Positions 24,823 to 32,670 of a stretch of 35,035 nucleotides of DNA are shown one piece after another (the first letter of the stretch is position 1; each line of letters opens with the position of its first letter). The position numbers and the translations under genes were made by a program. The DNA is from Actinomycetes bacterium. Its GTDB lineage: Bacteria > Actinomycetota > Actinomycetes > Propionibacteriales > Propionibacteriaceae. The DNA is taken from positions 1 to 35,035 of the forward strand of contig JAEXAS010000012.1 in assembly GCA_023458095.1 (NCBI GenBank), read 5' to 3'. The notes below the pieces were generated by a model that saw only the letters and a list, made by a program, of their open reading frames with translations, made no database searches and had not been told where the DNA came from.

Positions 24823-25937
24823 TGTTCGTCGTCCTTCCTGATCGGCAGCCGAAGGGTGAAGGTTGATCCTTGCCCAGCCCGGCTCCACACCGTCACCTCG
24901 CCGCCATGGGCCACCGCGACATGCTTCACAATGGACAAGCCCAGGCCGGTGCCACCGCTGGCCCGGCTGCGATCGGCGTCCACTCGAAAGAAGCGCTCGA
25001 AGATGCGCTTCTGGTCCTCTTGGCTGATTCCAATGCCGTTGTCGGAGACCCGCACCGCGACCATGCCATCGGAATCCACTCCGCTGGTCACCGCCACCCG
25101 TGCCCCCGGCTCGGAGTAGGCGATGGCGTTCTGCACCAGGTTGGTCACCGCCGTCTCCAACTCCTCGGGATCGCCCACCACGATCAGGCCGGGTTGGGTC
25201 TGCACCGACACCGCAATGTCGCCGGCCAGCGCCAACTGACGGCAGCGGGAGACTGCGGAGTCCACCACCTGGCTGATCACCACTTCGGTAGCGGTCATCA
25301 TCGGGTCGTCGGACTGCAATCGGGACAAGGCGATGATCTGGGAGACCAATTCGTTGAGCCGACCGGTCTCCTTGGCGAGCTTGGCCAAGAACATGTGCAC
25401 CGCATCGGGATCGTCTGCGGCGCTATCGGCAGCCTCGGCCAACAGCCCGATGGCCCCGATCGGTGTCTTGAGTTCGTGGCTGATGTTGGCCACGAAGTCG
25501 CGGCGGGTTTCGCTGAACCGCAGGTCCTCCGAGCGATCCTCACCGATGATGACAGCAGCGCCGTTGCTCAGCGGCACCGCCCGAACCGCCAGGTGGATCG
25601 GTTCACCCCGCGACCCACTGACCCGCATCTCGGTCTCCAAGGTGCGCCGCTGGCGTCGAGCGTCGGTGAGGAGATCAACCACAGCAGAGGGCCCCAACGA
25701 GGATCCTCGCGCCATGCCCAACTCCTTGGCGAAGTCGGACGCGGCCAGCACATAGTCGGCTTCGGTCACGACTACCACCGATGCACGCATCGGTTGCAGG
25801 ATCTCCCCCAGGTGATGGCGGTTCACAATCTGGCCCCGTGCTCGCTGAGCGGCGCGACGGACCATCAGCCACACGGCCAAAGTTCCCACCCCAACACCGA
25901 GCACAAACCCAAGCAGGGCCGGTGCATAGGGCGTCAT
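24819..25937 (-). CDS. senX3: SenX3-type phosphate-sensing histidine kinase
   Basis: The protein has 372 residues from ATG at 25937. One transmembrane helix (about 7-27) is followed by a PAS-like cytosolic domain (44-130). The dimerisation helix carries His154 in FVANISHELKTPIGAIGLLAEAAD. The ATPase domain has the N box LVQNAIAYSEPG, G1 DNGIGIS, F box FERFFRVD and G2 GGTGLGLSIV. No periplasmic sensor domain exists, as in mycobacterial SenX3, where PhoU and the Pst system pass the phosphate signal. The frame extends upstream to 26015 through the repeat region, which would destroy a good start and is rejected. It forms one unit with regX3 and diverges from phoU. Confidence 0.94.
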   Translation of the reverse strand: MTPYAPALLGFVLGVGVGTLAVWLMVRRAAQRARGQIVNRHHLGEILQPMRASVVVVTEADYVLAASDFAKELGMARGSSLGPSAVVDLLTDARRQRRTLETEMRVSGSRGEPIHLAVRAVPLSNGAAVIIGEDRSEDLRFSETRRDFVANISHELKTPIGAIGLLAEAADSAADDPDAVHMFLAKLAKETGRLNELVSQIIALSRLQSDDPMMTATEVVISQVVDSAVSRCRQLALAGDIAVSVQTQPGLIVVGDPEELETAVTNLVQNAIAYSEPGARVAVTSGVDSDGMVAVRVSDNGIGISQEDQKRIFERFFRVDADRSRASGGTGLGLSIVKHVAVAHGGEVTVWSRAGQGSTFTLRLPIRKDDEQ

Positions 25938-25968
25938 GGCCGTCAGTCTATGGTGCTGATCGGGCCAA

Positions 25969-26038
25969 ATTCGTGAAGAATTCGGCATTCGTGAAGGCCT
26001 TGGCTGAAGCTTCACCCAGTGTTCACCTGCCGTTTCAC
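25969..26038. promoter_or_regulatory. Putative divergent Pho-box arrays between senX3 and phoU
   Basis: Toward phoU, TTCAC occurs three times at 26011-26015, 26022-26026 and 26034-26038, spaced 11 and 12 bp, in the contexts CTTCACC, GTTCACC and TTTCACA. Toward senX3, its complement GTGAA occurs at 25973-25977 and 25991-25995 within an exact 10-bp repeat ATTCGTGAAG (25969-25978, 25987-25996). The two arrays meet at the palindrome TGAAGCTTCA (26005-26014). Direct repeats of GTTCACC about 11 bp apart are the known PHO box of actinobacterial PhoP/RegX3 regulators. Confidence 0.72.
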
Positions 26039-26137
26039 AAACCGCCGACTGCCCCCCGGACTGGCTCCCTAGCCTGAATCGCGTAACAATTGCGCCGCCC
26101 GTCCTGTCTGGGTCGGCCCCCTGACCGAAAGAAGCAG

Positions 26138-26803
26138 ATGCGCGACAACTACCGCGAAAGCCTGGAAAATGTGGTCACCGAGCTCGTCGAGCTGACCACC
26201 CTGGTGCAGGTGGCTGTGAGAGATGCCACCAGAGCTCTCCTCGAGGCCGACCTGGAGATCGCAGAGAGGGTGATCTCGGCCGACGCCGAGATCGACCGCC
26301 GCCATGACGCCCTCGAAGCCCAGTGCTTCTCGCTGATCGCCCGGCAGGCGCCGGTGGCCGGCGAACTGCGCACCGTGGTCGCCGCGTTCCGCATGATCGC
26401 CGACCTGGCCCGCATGGGCGACCTTGCCGCTCACGTGGCCAAGATCGCCCGCCTGCGATTCCCCGAACACGCCGTCCCGGAGCCTCTGGTGGGCAACTTC
26501 ACCTTGATGGCTCGGGTGGCTGAGGAGATGGTGGTCACCGCTGGCCGTTCGTTGAGCGAACGCAATGCCCACGACGCCGGCAAGCTCGCCGACAGCGACG
26601 AAGAGATGGACGAGCTGCGCCGCAGCCAGTTCCGCGTGATCCTCGGAGACAGTTGGGATCACTCAGTGGAGGCCGCTGTGGACGTGGCCCTGCTGGGGCG
26701 CTACTACGAGCGCATCGCCGATCACGCCGTGATCATGGCCGCCCGGGTGATCTACGTCATCACCGGACTGCTCCCCGAAGGCGAGAACTGGCCCACGGCC
26801 TGA
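26138..26803 (+). CDS. phoU: Phosphate signalling protein PhoU
   Basis: The protein has 221 residues from ATG at 26138, with GAAAGAAG upstream. It is the all-helical adaptor that links phosphate transport to the sensor kinase and keeps the Pho response off when phosphate is plentiful. Two PhoU three-helix repeats are seen (about 4-105 and 115-212). Metal/acid motifs are at ADAEIDRRHDALE (46-58) with FRMIADLARMGDLAAHVA near 88-105, and in the second repeat at DSDEEMDELRRSQFR with GRYYERIADHAVIMA near 193-207. No Pst transporter genes are in the window. It diverges from senX3 and converges on gpmA across a strong terminator. Confidence 0.95.
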   Translation: MRDNYRESLENVVTELVELTTLVQVAVRDATRALLEADLEIAERVISADAEIDRRHDALEAQCFSLIARQAPVAGELRTVVAAFRMIADLARMGDLAAHVAKIARLRFPEHAVPEPLVGNFTLMARVAEEMVVTAGRSLSERNAHDAGKLADSDEEMDELRRSQFRVILGDSWDHSVEAAVDVALLGRYYERIADHAVIMAARVIYVITGLLPEGENWPTA

Positions 26804-26831
26804 GCGTGCGTCACGCCCGCACGGCAACGTC

Positions 26832-26870
26832 GAAGGCTCCCGAGTCGCCATCAGCGACCCGGGAGCCTTC
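26832..26870. terminator. Bidirectional terminator between phoU and gpmA
   Basis: Perfect 11-bp arms GAAGGCTCCCG (26832-26842) and CGGGAGCCTTC (26860-26870) enclose an inner stem GTCGC/GCGAC and a small loop. It lies 28 bp after phoU and 11 bp after gpmA, which converge on it. Confidence 0.88.
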
Positions 26871-26881
26871 AGCTTTCGACG

Positions 26882-27631
26882 CTACTTCTTGCCTTGGTTC
26901 TTGACCGCCTCGATGGCAGCGGCCGCCGCGGCCGGATCGAGGTAGCGGCCACCGGAAACCGTGGGACGCAGGTCGTCGTCAAGGGTGTACAGCAACGGAA
27001 TCCCGGTGGGGATGTTCAGCCCGGCGATATCGGCGTCACTGATGCCGTCCAGGTGCTTGACCAAGGCGCGCAAGGAGTTGCCGTGGGCGACCACCAAGGT
27101 GACCTTGCCCTGGCGCAGGTCGGGCACGATCTGGTCGTACCAGTAGGGCAGCATCCGCTCGACCACGTCGGCCAAGCATTCAGTCAGCGGGCGCACCTCG
27201 CTGGGCAGGTCGGCGTAGCGGGCGTCGTTGAACTGGCTGAACTCGTCGTCGGGGTCGATTTCCGGCGGCGGGGTGTCGTAGGAGCGGCGCCACAGCATGA
27301 ACTGCTCTTCTCCGAAGGCCTCCAACGTCTGGGCCTTGTTCTTGCCCTGCAAGGCTCCATAGTGACGTTCGTTGAGCCGCCAGGAGCGCTTCACCGGAAT
27401 CCAGTGTCGGTCGCAGCCGTCCAAGGCCAGGTAGGCGGTGTGGATGGCACGGCGCAGCACGGAGGTATGCACCACATCGGGAAGCAGGCCCTCGGAGGCC
27501 AGCAGCTGAGCACCGCGCTTGGCCTCACCGATGCCCTTGTCGTTGATGTCGACGTCCACCCAGCCGGTGAACTGATTGAGGGCGTTCCATTCGCTCTCGC
27601 CATGTCGGAGCAGAATCAGCGTTGAAGTCAT
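26882..27631 (-). CDS. gpmA: 2,3-bisphosphoglycerate-dependent phosphoglycerate mutase
   Basis: The protein has 249 residues, the normal length. It interconverts 3- and 2-phosphoglycerate in glycolysis and gluconeogenesis. The catalytic phospho-His is in LLRHGESEWN (His10). Other active-site residues are in LRRAIHTAYLA (Arg near 60), RLNERHYGALQGKNKAQ (Glu near 88) and VVAHGNSLRALVKHL (second His near 183). The C-terminus is short and basic. Its position by phoU and senX3-regX3 recalls the gpm1-senX3-regX3 order of mycobacteria, although here phoU lies between and gpmA converges on it. Confidence 0.96.
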   Translation of the reverse strand: MTSTLILLRHGESEWNALNQFTGWVDVDINDKGIGEAKRGAQLLASEGLLPDVVHTSVLRRAIHTAYLALDGCDRHWIPVKRSWRLNERHYGALQGKNKAQTLEAFGEEQFMLWRRSYDTPPPEIDPDDEFSQFNDARYADLPSEVRPLTECLADVVERMLPYWYDQIVPDLRQGKVTLVVAHGNSLRALVKHLDGISDADIAGLNIPTGIPLLYTLDDDLRPTVSGGRYLDPAAAAAAIEAVKNQGKK

Positions 27632-27715
27632 GGTCCGAGCCTAGCCACATCCGGTTGCGGTGCGAACACTCCCACCCCTCGACTGGTTGCGGTGCGGATT
27701 CCACCCGCTCCTTTG

Positions 27716-28026
27716 GCTGGTTGAGGAGCGAACAACCCAACTCTTCCGGCTGGTTGAGGAGCGAACGAAGTGAGCGTCTCGAAACCCCCCGGACACAACT
27801 CCACGACTCAACTCACCCGGTTTCGAGACGGGCGCTGCGCGCCCTCCTCAACCAACCGAGATGAGCGGACACCCGGTTTCGATACGGGCGCTGCGCGCCC
27901 TCCTCAACCAACCGGAGTGACAGGACGGCAGGTTTCGAGACGGGCGCTGCGCGCCCTCCTCAACTAACCGAGATGAGCGGACACGCGGTTTCGAGACGGG
28001 CGCTGCGCGCCCTCCTCAACCAACCG
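27716..28026. repeat. Family B repeat array with an exact 56-bp period
   Basis: Within the 420-bp gap between gpmA and the GH15 gene, four 40-bp family B units start at 27819, 27875, 27931 and 27987, exactly 56 bp apart. Each runs from GGTTTCGAGACGGG to CAACCAACCG, with one or two changes (GATAC at 27880; AACTAACCG at 27962). The 16-bp spacers 1 and 3 are nearly the same (AGATGAGCGGACAC plus two bases); spacer 2 differs. An inverted unit lies at 27747-27786 and a partial one at 27716-27732. Each unit can fold, centred on GGGCGC-TGC-GCGCCC. Bases 27632-27715 show nothing definite. Confidence 0.93.
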
Positions 28027-28051
28027 GACTCAACCAACCGGAACGGGGTCG

Positions 28052-29857
28052 TCAGCCAGCAGAACTGCGGGACTCGGCGTCGGTCAGATCGTAGATCGCG
28101 CCCACCAAGGCGAGGTGGCTGAGGGCTTGGGGGAAGTTGCCGGCCATGCGGTGTTGGCTTGGGTCGTACTCCTCGGAGATCAGGTTGACGTCGTTGAGCA
28201 GGCCCAGCATGCGCTGCAACTGAGCGTGGGCGTCGGCGATGCGTCCAGCCAGGGCATAGGCGCTCACCAGCCAGAAACCACAGGCCACGAAAGGGTTCTC
28301 CGAGCCGGCGACGCCATCGACCCCGGGTTCGGTTCGGTAGCGCAGTACCAGCCCTTCGCGAAGCAGATCACGTTCGATGGCAGCCACCGTGCCCAGCATC
28401 CGCGGATCATCGCCCGGCAGAAAACCGACGATCGGGATCATCAGCAACGCTGCGTCCACCTCAGTGGTGGCGTCGTGCTGGGTGAAGGTATTGGCCGCCT
28501 GGTTGAAGCCGCGCGCCAGCACCGTGCGGTGAATGGTGTCGCGCAGGCTCCGCCATTGCTCGACCGGACCGTCCAGACCGTGCTGCTCGACCGCCTTGAC
28601 CGCCTGGTCGAAGGCCGCCCAGGCCATCACCCCTGACTGGGTGTAGTGGTGGGTCGCGCCGCGTGATTCCCACAGACCGCTATCGGGTTGGTCCCAGGTC
28701 GCGGCCAGATGTTCCAGCAGCACCAACTGAACATTCCACGAATCCGACGACTCCGGCAGGCCGGCGTCGCGGGCCGCACCCAGCGCCAGCATCACCTCAC
28801 CGAAGACATCACCTTGCTGTTGGTCCACCGCAGCATTGCCCACACGCACCGGACGTGAGCCGGCATAGCCGGGCAGGTGCGCGAGTTCCGACTCCGGCAG
28901 TTCCCGGCCCCCGTCCACGGCGTACATGATCTGGACATCTTCGGGATCGCCTGCGACCGCCCGCACCAACCAGTCGCGCCACAACCGACTGGACCCGGCA
29001 TGCCCCGACCGGAGCAACGCCTGGACGGTCAGCGCAGCGTCGCGCAGCCAGGTGTAGCGGTAGTCCCAGTTACGCACCCCGCCGAAGTCCTCCGGAAGGC
29101 TGGTAGTCGGCGCAGCGACAATGCCGCCACGTTCGCTGTCGGTGAGTTGTCGCAGCACCAGCAGTGAGCGCACCAGGGCCTCCCGGTACGGGCCTCGGTA
29201 GGTCACCCGATCAGCCCAGGCCGCGAAATAGGCCAGCGTGCGATCACGCTCGACGACGACGTCGACTTCGTCTGGAATCGGACGCCAGGACGGCGACCAG
29301 GTGAGGCTGAACTGCACCGATTCCCCCGCCGACACGCAGAACTCGTCGCGATGCCGATTCCCGTCGGGCTGCGGCAGCCGAGCCCCACGCAAGGTGAGCA
29401 TGTCGGGACCGGCCACAGCGGTGAGCACCTCGACACCATCGGCATCCGTGCGTCGGGAAACCCACGGCAGGATCGCCCCATAGCCGGGACGCACCGCCCA
29501 CTCATGACGCATCGCCACTGCTCCGGTGATGCCCTCCACGGTGCGAATCAGGTCGGAGCGGCCATCGCCGAAGGGCATGAAGTCGACCACCCGCACCGAC
29601 CCGGTCGCGGTCTGGTGAACTGTCTCCAGCACCGTGGTGTCGCCCACATAGCGCCGGGTGCTTGACACCGCCTGCACCGGCCCCAGCAGCCAGCGTCCGT
29701 ACTCGGGACCGCCCAGAATCGCAGCCAAGCTCGCCGGCGAATCGAAGCGGGGCAGGCACAACCAGTCCACCGATCCACCCAAGGAAACCAAGGCGGCCGT
29801 TTCAGCGTCGCCGATCAAGGCATAGTCGGCGATGGGGGTAATCGCCGAGTCAGTCAC
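28052..29857 (-). CDS. Glycoside hydrolase family 15 (glucoamylase/trehalase-like)
   Basis: The protein has 601 residues from GTG at 29857, with no signal peptide, so it is cytosolic. The N-terminal beta-sandwich opens ITPIADYALIGDAETAALVSLGGSVDWLCLPRFDSP (residues 6-41, given by position). The (alpha/alpha)6 barrel carries the GH15 blocks EDFGGVRNWDYRYTWLRDA (about 263-281), TEVDAALLMIP with a likely catalytic Glu, ENPFVACGFWLVSAYALAG, and SEEYDPSQHRMAGNFPQALSHLA near the end. Actinobacterial proteins of this type include trehalases as well as glucoamylases, and sequence alone does not separate them. Either would release glucose from stored sugar. Its start lies inside the end of rpiB (8-bp overlap), so the two are translationally coupled. 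Confidence 0.9.
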   Translation of the reverse strand: MTDSAITPIADYALIGDAETAALVSLGGSVDWLCLPRFDSPASLAAILGGPEYGRWLLGPVQAVSSTRRYVGDTTVLETVHQTATGSVRVVDFMPFGDGRSDLIRTVEGITGAVAMRHEWAVRPGYGAILPWVSRRTDADGVEVLTAVAGPDMLTLRGARLPQPDGNRHRDEFCVSAGESVQFSLTWSPSWRPIPDEVDVVVERDRTLAYFAAWADRVTYRGPYREALVRSLLVLRQLTDSERGGIVAAPTTSLPEDFGGVRNWDYRYTWLRDAALTVQALLRSGHAGSSRLWRDWLVRAVAGDPEDVQIMYAVDGGRELPESELAHLPGYAGSRPVRVGNAAVDQQQGDVFGEVMLALGAARDAGLPESSDSWNVQLVLLEHLAATWDQPDSGLWESRGATHHYTQSGVMAWAAFDQAVKAVEQHGLDGPVEQWRSLRDTIHRTVLARGFNQAANTFTQHDATTEVDAALLMIPIVGFLPGDDPRMLGTVAAIERDLLREGLVLRYRTEPGVDGVAGSENPFVACGFWLVSAYALAGRIADAHAQLQRMLGLLNDVNLISEEYDPSQHRMAGNFPQALSHLALVGAIYDLTDAESRSSAG

Positions 29858-30332
29858 GGCGACCCTCCGGCAGCGGTGGCAGCCTGCGATGCTCCTCGTA
29901 GTCGCTGAGCATGGCCAGCCGGCGCACATGCCGGGGGTCTTTGCTGAACGGGGTGCGCAAGAAGATGTCCACCAACGTGGCAGCCTCCGCGAGGGTGTGC
30001 ATCCGGGCCCCGATCGCGATCACTGAAGCATCGTTGTGGGCCCGGGCCAGCTCGGCGGTCTGCGCCGACCAGACCAAGGCAGCACGCACACCAGGCACCT
30101 CATTGGCCGCCAGTTGCTCGCCATTGCCCGAGCCCCCCAGGACAATTCCCAGGGCTCCCGGATCGGCAGCCACCCCCTCAGCCGCCCGCAGGCAGTAGAC
30201 CGGATAGTCATCAGCTTCGTCGTATTCGGCTGCGCCGTGGTCAACCACCTCATGGCCCTGATCGGCCAGGTGCTGCAGCAGGTATTGCTTGAGGTCAAAA
30301 CCTGCGTGGTCACTTCCGATGTGAATCCGCAT
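29850..30332 (-). CDS. rpiB: Ribose-5-phosphate isomerase B
   Basis: The protein has 160 residues. It interconverts ribulose 5-phosphate and ribose 5-phosphate. It begins MRIHIGSDHAGFDLK, the RpiB/LacAB signature, and has the anion-hole loop LGGSGNGEQLAANEVPGVRAALVW (about 65-88) and NDASVIAIGAR (about 99-109). In the loop a Gly-Gly-Ser replaces the Cys-Gly-Ser of E. coli-type enzymes, as in the actinobacterial group where a Glu (here in GNGE) is the base. GTG of the GH15 gene overlaps its end by 8 bp. Its product feeds PRPP synthesis (see 23122). Confidence 0.94.
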   Translation of the reverse strand: MRIHIGSDHAGFDLKQYLLQHLADQGHEVVDHGAAEYDEADDYPVYCLRAAEGVAADPGALGIVLGGSGNGEQLAANEVPGVRAALVWSAQTAELARAHNDASVIAIGARMHTLAEAATLVDIFLRTPFSKDPRHVRRLAMLSDYEEHRRLPPLPEGRRD

Positions 30333-30468
30333 GGCACCAGTCTGCCCCGAGCACCGGCCACAGACTCAGCAAATGCCGACACCGCCGTCACCTCGCCAGC
30401 GGCCCCGTCGATCATCGACAAGGCGCTGCGAGCCGCACCCGGCCTCCGGGGTCAACCGGACGGCGGGC

Positions 30469-30825
30469 TCACTCCAGTTCGACCAGGCCCTCTCCGGCCT
30501 GAACGGCGTTGCCCTTCTCGACCAGGATGCGGGCGACCTTGCCGTCCTTGGGGGCGGTGATCTCGGTCTCCATCTTCATGGCTTCCAGGACCAGCAGCAC
30601 CTCCCCGGCGCTGATCTCCTGACCCTCCTCGACCAGGATGCGGGCCACCGAGCCGGCCAGCGGTGCAGTCACCGCGTTGGCCGAGGTACCACTCACCGAT
30701 GCCGTGGATTTCACTGGGCCACCGCCGGTACCGATCACGATGGCACCCAGGGTGGGAGTCTCGGGCTCTTCAACCTCGACGTTGACGTCGTAGGCGATCC
30801 CGTTGACGGTCACTTTCAGATTCAT
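30469..30825 (-). CDS. Transcarboxylase 1.3S subunit (biotin carboxyl carrier)
   Basis: The protein has 118 residues from ATG at 30825, with AAGGA upstream. It is the swinging biotin arm of methylmalonyl-CoA carboxyltransferase and carries CO2 from the 12S to the 5S subunit. It starts MNLKVTVNGIAYDVNV, close to the propionibacterial 1.3S start as I remember it. A Gly/Ser/Ala linker (about 30-52) follows and then a biotinyl domain (53-118) with biotin-accepting Lys84 in EAMKMETEI. It is the last gene of the operon, 19 bp after the 83-residue ORF. Confidence 0.95.
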   Translation of the reverse strand: MNLKVTVNGIAYDVNVEVEEPETPTLGAIVIGTGGGPVKSTASVSGTSANAVTAPLAGSVARILVEEGQEISAGEVLLVLEAMKMETEITAPKDGKVARILVEKGNAVQAGEGLVELE

Positions 30826-30844
30826 GATGTTCCTTAACCTGGGC

Positions 30845-31096
30845 TCAGAAGAGCGGCTGGTGAGCGTGCTGGGTGCGCCGGGTGGCGGTCATCCAACCCC
30901 GGCCGTTGGTGAAGTGAGGCTGGCGCCGCTGGGCGCGCACCCCCATGTAGGCAGCGACCGCCGCCGCGATGGCCACCATGGTCTCCTCGGGGACGTCGGC
31001 AGCCAGCACCTCCAGCGACTTGATCTTGGTCTCCAGCCCATCGATGCGCTCGGTGAGCGATTGCACCAGTGCGAGCAGTTCTTCGTTGGTACTCAT
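30845..31096 (-). CDS. Small transcarboxylase-operon protein (83 aa), function unknown
   Basis: The protein starts at ATG 31096 with a strong GGAGG upstream and lies 10 bp after the 12S gene. An N-terminal amphipathic helix (about 3-33, ELLALVQSLTERIDGLETKI) looks like a coiled coil. A conserved-looking helix, VPEETMVAIAAAVAAYMG (35-52), precedes a basic tail RAQRRQPHFTNGRGW with a Trp. This plan resembles the tiny delta/epsilon subunits of sodium-pumping methylmalonyl-CoA and other acyl-CoA decarboxylases, which stabilise the complex through such Ala-rich helices. A stabilising or docking role is my inference. It is clearly a gene, given ribosome site, spacing and operon position. Confidence 0.82.
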   Translation of the reverse strand: MSTNEELLALVQSLTERIDGLETKIKSLEVLAADVPEETMVAIAAAVAAYMGVRAQRRQPHFTNGRGWMTATRRTQHAHQPLF

Positions 31097-31106
31097 CTCC
31101 GCCTCC

Positions 31107-32666
31107 TCAGACCGGTCCCAGACCGTGTTTCTTGGCCGGACGCAACTGGCGCTTGCTGGTCAGGATCTCCAGCGCCTTGGCCACCTCCAGGCGGGTATCG
31201 CCCGGATCGATGATGTCGTCCACCAGGCCTCGGGAGGCCGCCATGAACGGCGTGGCAAAGGTGTCTCGGTACTCCTCGATGAGTTCGGCGCGGCGGGCCT
31301 CGGGATTCTCGGCCGCAGCGATCTCCTTGCGGAACACGATCGCGGCGGCACCGTCAGCACCCATCACCGCAATCTCGGCGGTGGGCCAGGCAAGCACCTT
31401 GTCCGCACCGAGATCCTTGGCCGCCATCGCTAGATAGGAGCCGCCATAGGCCTTACGCAGCACCACGGTGATCTTGGGCACCGTGGCCGCGGAGTAGGCG
31501 TACAGCATCTTGGCGCCGTGCCGAATGATGCCGCCATGCTCCTGAGCGACACCGGGCAGATAGCCAGGCACATCGACCAGAGTCAGAATCGGAATGTTGA
31601 AGGCATTGCAGAATCGGACGAACTTGCTGCCCTTGTCGCTGGCATTGATGTCCAACACCCCGGCCATCGCGCTGGGCTGGTTGGCGACCACCCCGACGCT
31701 GCGTCCATTGATGCGGGCGAAGCCGACCACGATGTTCATCGCATAGCCGGCCTGTACCTCGAGGAAGTCGGCATTGTCGATGATCTTGGCGATGACGTCG
31801 CGCACGTCGTAGCCGAGCTTGCCGTCCACCGGGACGATGTCACCGATCTCTTCGTCGTATTCCAGCGAGTAGTAGCCGTCCACGAAGGGCGGCTCCTCGG
31901 TGTTGTTCTGTGGCAGGAAACTGAGCAGCTTCTTGGTGATCAGCATCGCCTGGGCGTCGTCCTCGGCGACGAAACTGGTCACTCCGGAGACCCCCATGTG
32001 GGCATCGGCACCGCCGAGTTCGTCCTGGCTCACCACCTCGCCGGTGACCTGTTCGATCACATTCGGGCCGGTGATGAACATATGGCCCTTGCGGGTCTGG
32101 ATGATGAAGTCGGTCAGGGCCGGGGAATACACCGCGCCACCAGCACACGGCCCAGCGATCACCGAGATCTGGGGCACCACCCCGGAGAGCTTCACATTGG
32201 CGAAGAACACCTGCCCGTAGCCGGACAGGGAGTCGATGCCCTCCTGTACGCGGGCGCCACCGGAGTCGTTGATGAAGACGAAGGGGGTGCCGGTCTCCAG
32301 CGCCGCCTCCATCATCGCCACGACCTTCTTGTTGTGGGTCTCACCGGCCGAGCCGCCCATGACAGTGAAGTCCTGGCTGGCCACATGGATCGGACGACCC
32401 AAGACGGTGCCCGAACCAGTCACCACGCCGTCGGCGGGCATGTCAGCGGTGTCCATGCCGAAGGTGGTGGTGCGATTACGCCGGAACAGGCCCACCTCGG
32501 CGAAGCTGTTCGGATCGAGCAGGTCGTCCAGCCGCTCCCGTGCGGAAAGCTTGCCCGAGTCGTGTTGCTTGGCCAGTCGTGCCTCGCCGCCGCCGGCTTT
32601 GGCCGCCGCGCGGGCCTCGTGGAGGGCCTGGATCCGTTTGGCCATGGCCTTGTCGTGTTTGGTCAT
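31107..32666 (-). CDS. mmdA: Transcarboxylase 12S subunit (methylmalonyl-CoA carboxyltransferase)
   Basis: The protein has 519 residues from ATG at 32666, four bases after the 5S stop. It moves the carboxyl group from (S)-methylmalonyl-CoA to biotin on the 1.3S subunit, giving propionyl-CoA. It is a double-crotonase-fold carboxyltransferase: the first half has GKLSARERLDDLLD (about 36-49), GGSAGETHNKK and INDSGGARVQEG (about 127-138); PCAGGAVYSPALTDF supplies an oxyanion turn. The second half has VDVPGYLPGVAQEHGGIIRHGAK (about 385-407) and AYGGSYLAMAAKDL. The C-terminal RPAKKHG is usual in this family. PccB/AccD paralogues are close, but the adjacent 5S and 1.3S genes identify it as transcarboxylase. 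Confidence 0.95.
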   Translation of the reverse strand: MTKHDKAMAKRIQALHEARAAAKAGGGEARLAKQHDSGKLSARERLDDLLDPNSFAEVGLFRRNRTTTFGMDTADMPADGVVTGSGTVLGRPIHVASQDFTVMGGSAGETHNKKVVAMMEAALETGTPFVFINDSGGARVQEGIDSLSGYGQVFFANVKLSGVVPQISVIAGPCAGGAVYSPALTDFIIQTRKGHMFITGPNVIEQVTGEVVSQDELGGADAHMGVSGVTSFVAEDDAQAMLITKKLLSFLPQNNTEEPPFVDGYYSLEYDEEIGDIVPVDGKLGYDVRDVIAKIIDNADFLEVQAGYAMNIVVGFARINGRSVGVVANQPSAMAGVLDINASDKGSKFVRFCNAFNIPILTLVDVPGYLPGVAQEHGGIIRHGAKMLYAYSAATVPKITVVLRKAYGGSYLAMAAKDLGADKVLAWPTAEIAVMGADGAAAIVFRKEIAAAENPEARRAELIEEYRDTFATPFMAASRGLVDDIIDPGDTRLEVAKALEILTSKRQLRPAKKHGLGPV

Positions 32667-32670
32667 GACC

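Noticed and set aside
27819..28026. CRISPR array (40-bp repeats, 16-bp spacers)
   Set aside because: Spacers are too short and two are almost the same, the repeat occurs dispersed elsewhere in both orientations, and no cas gene is nearby.
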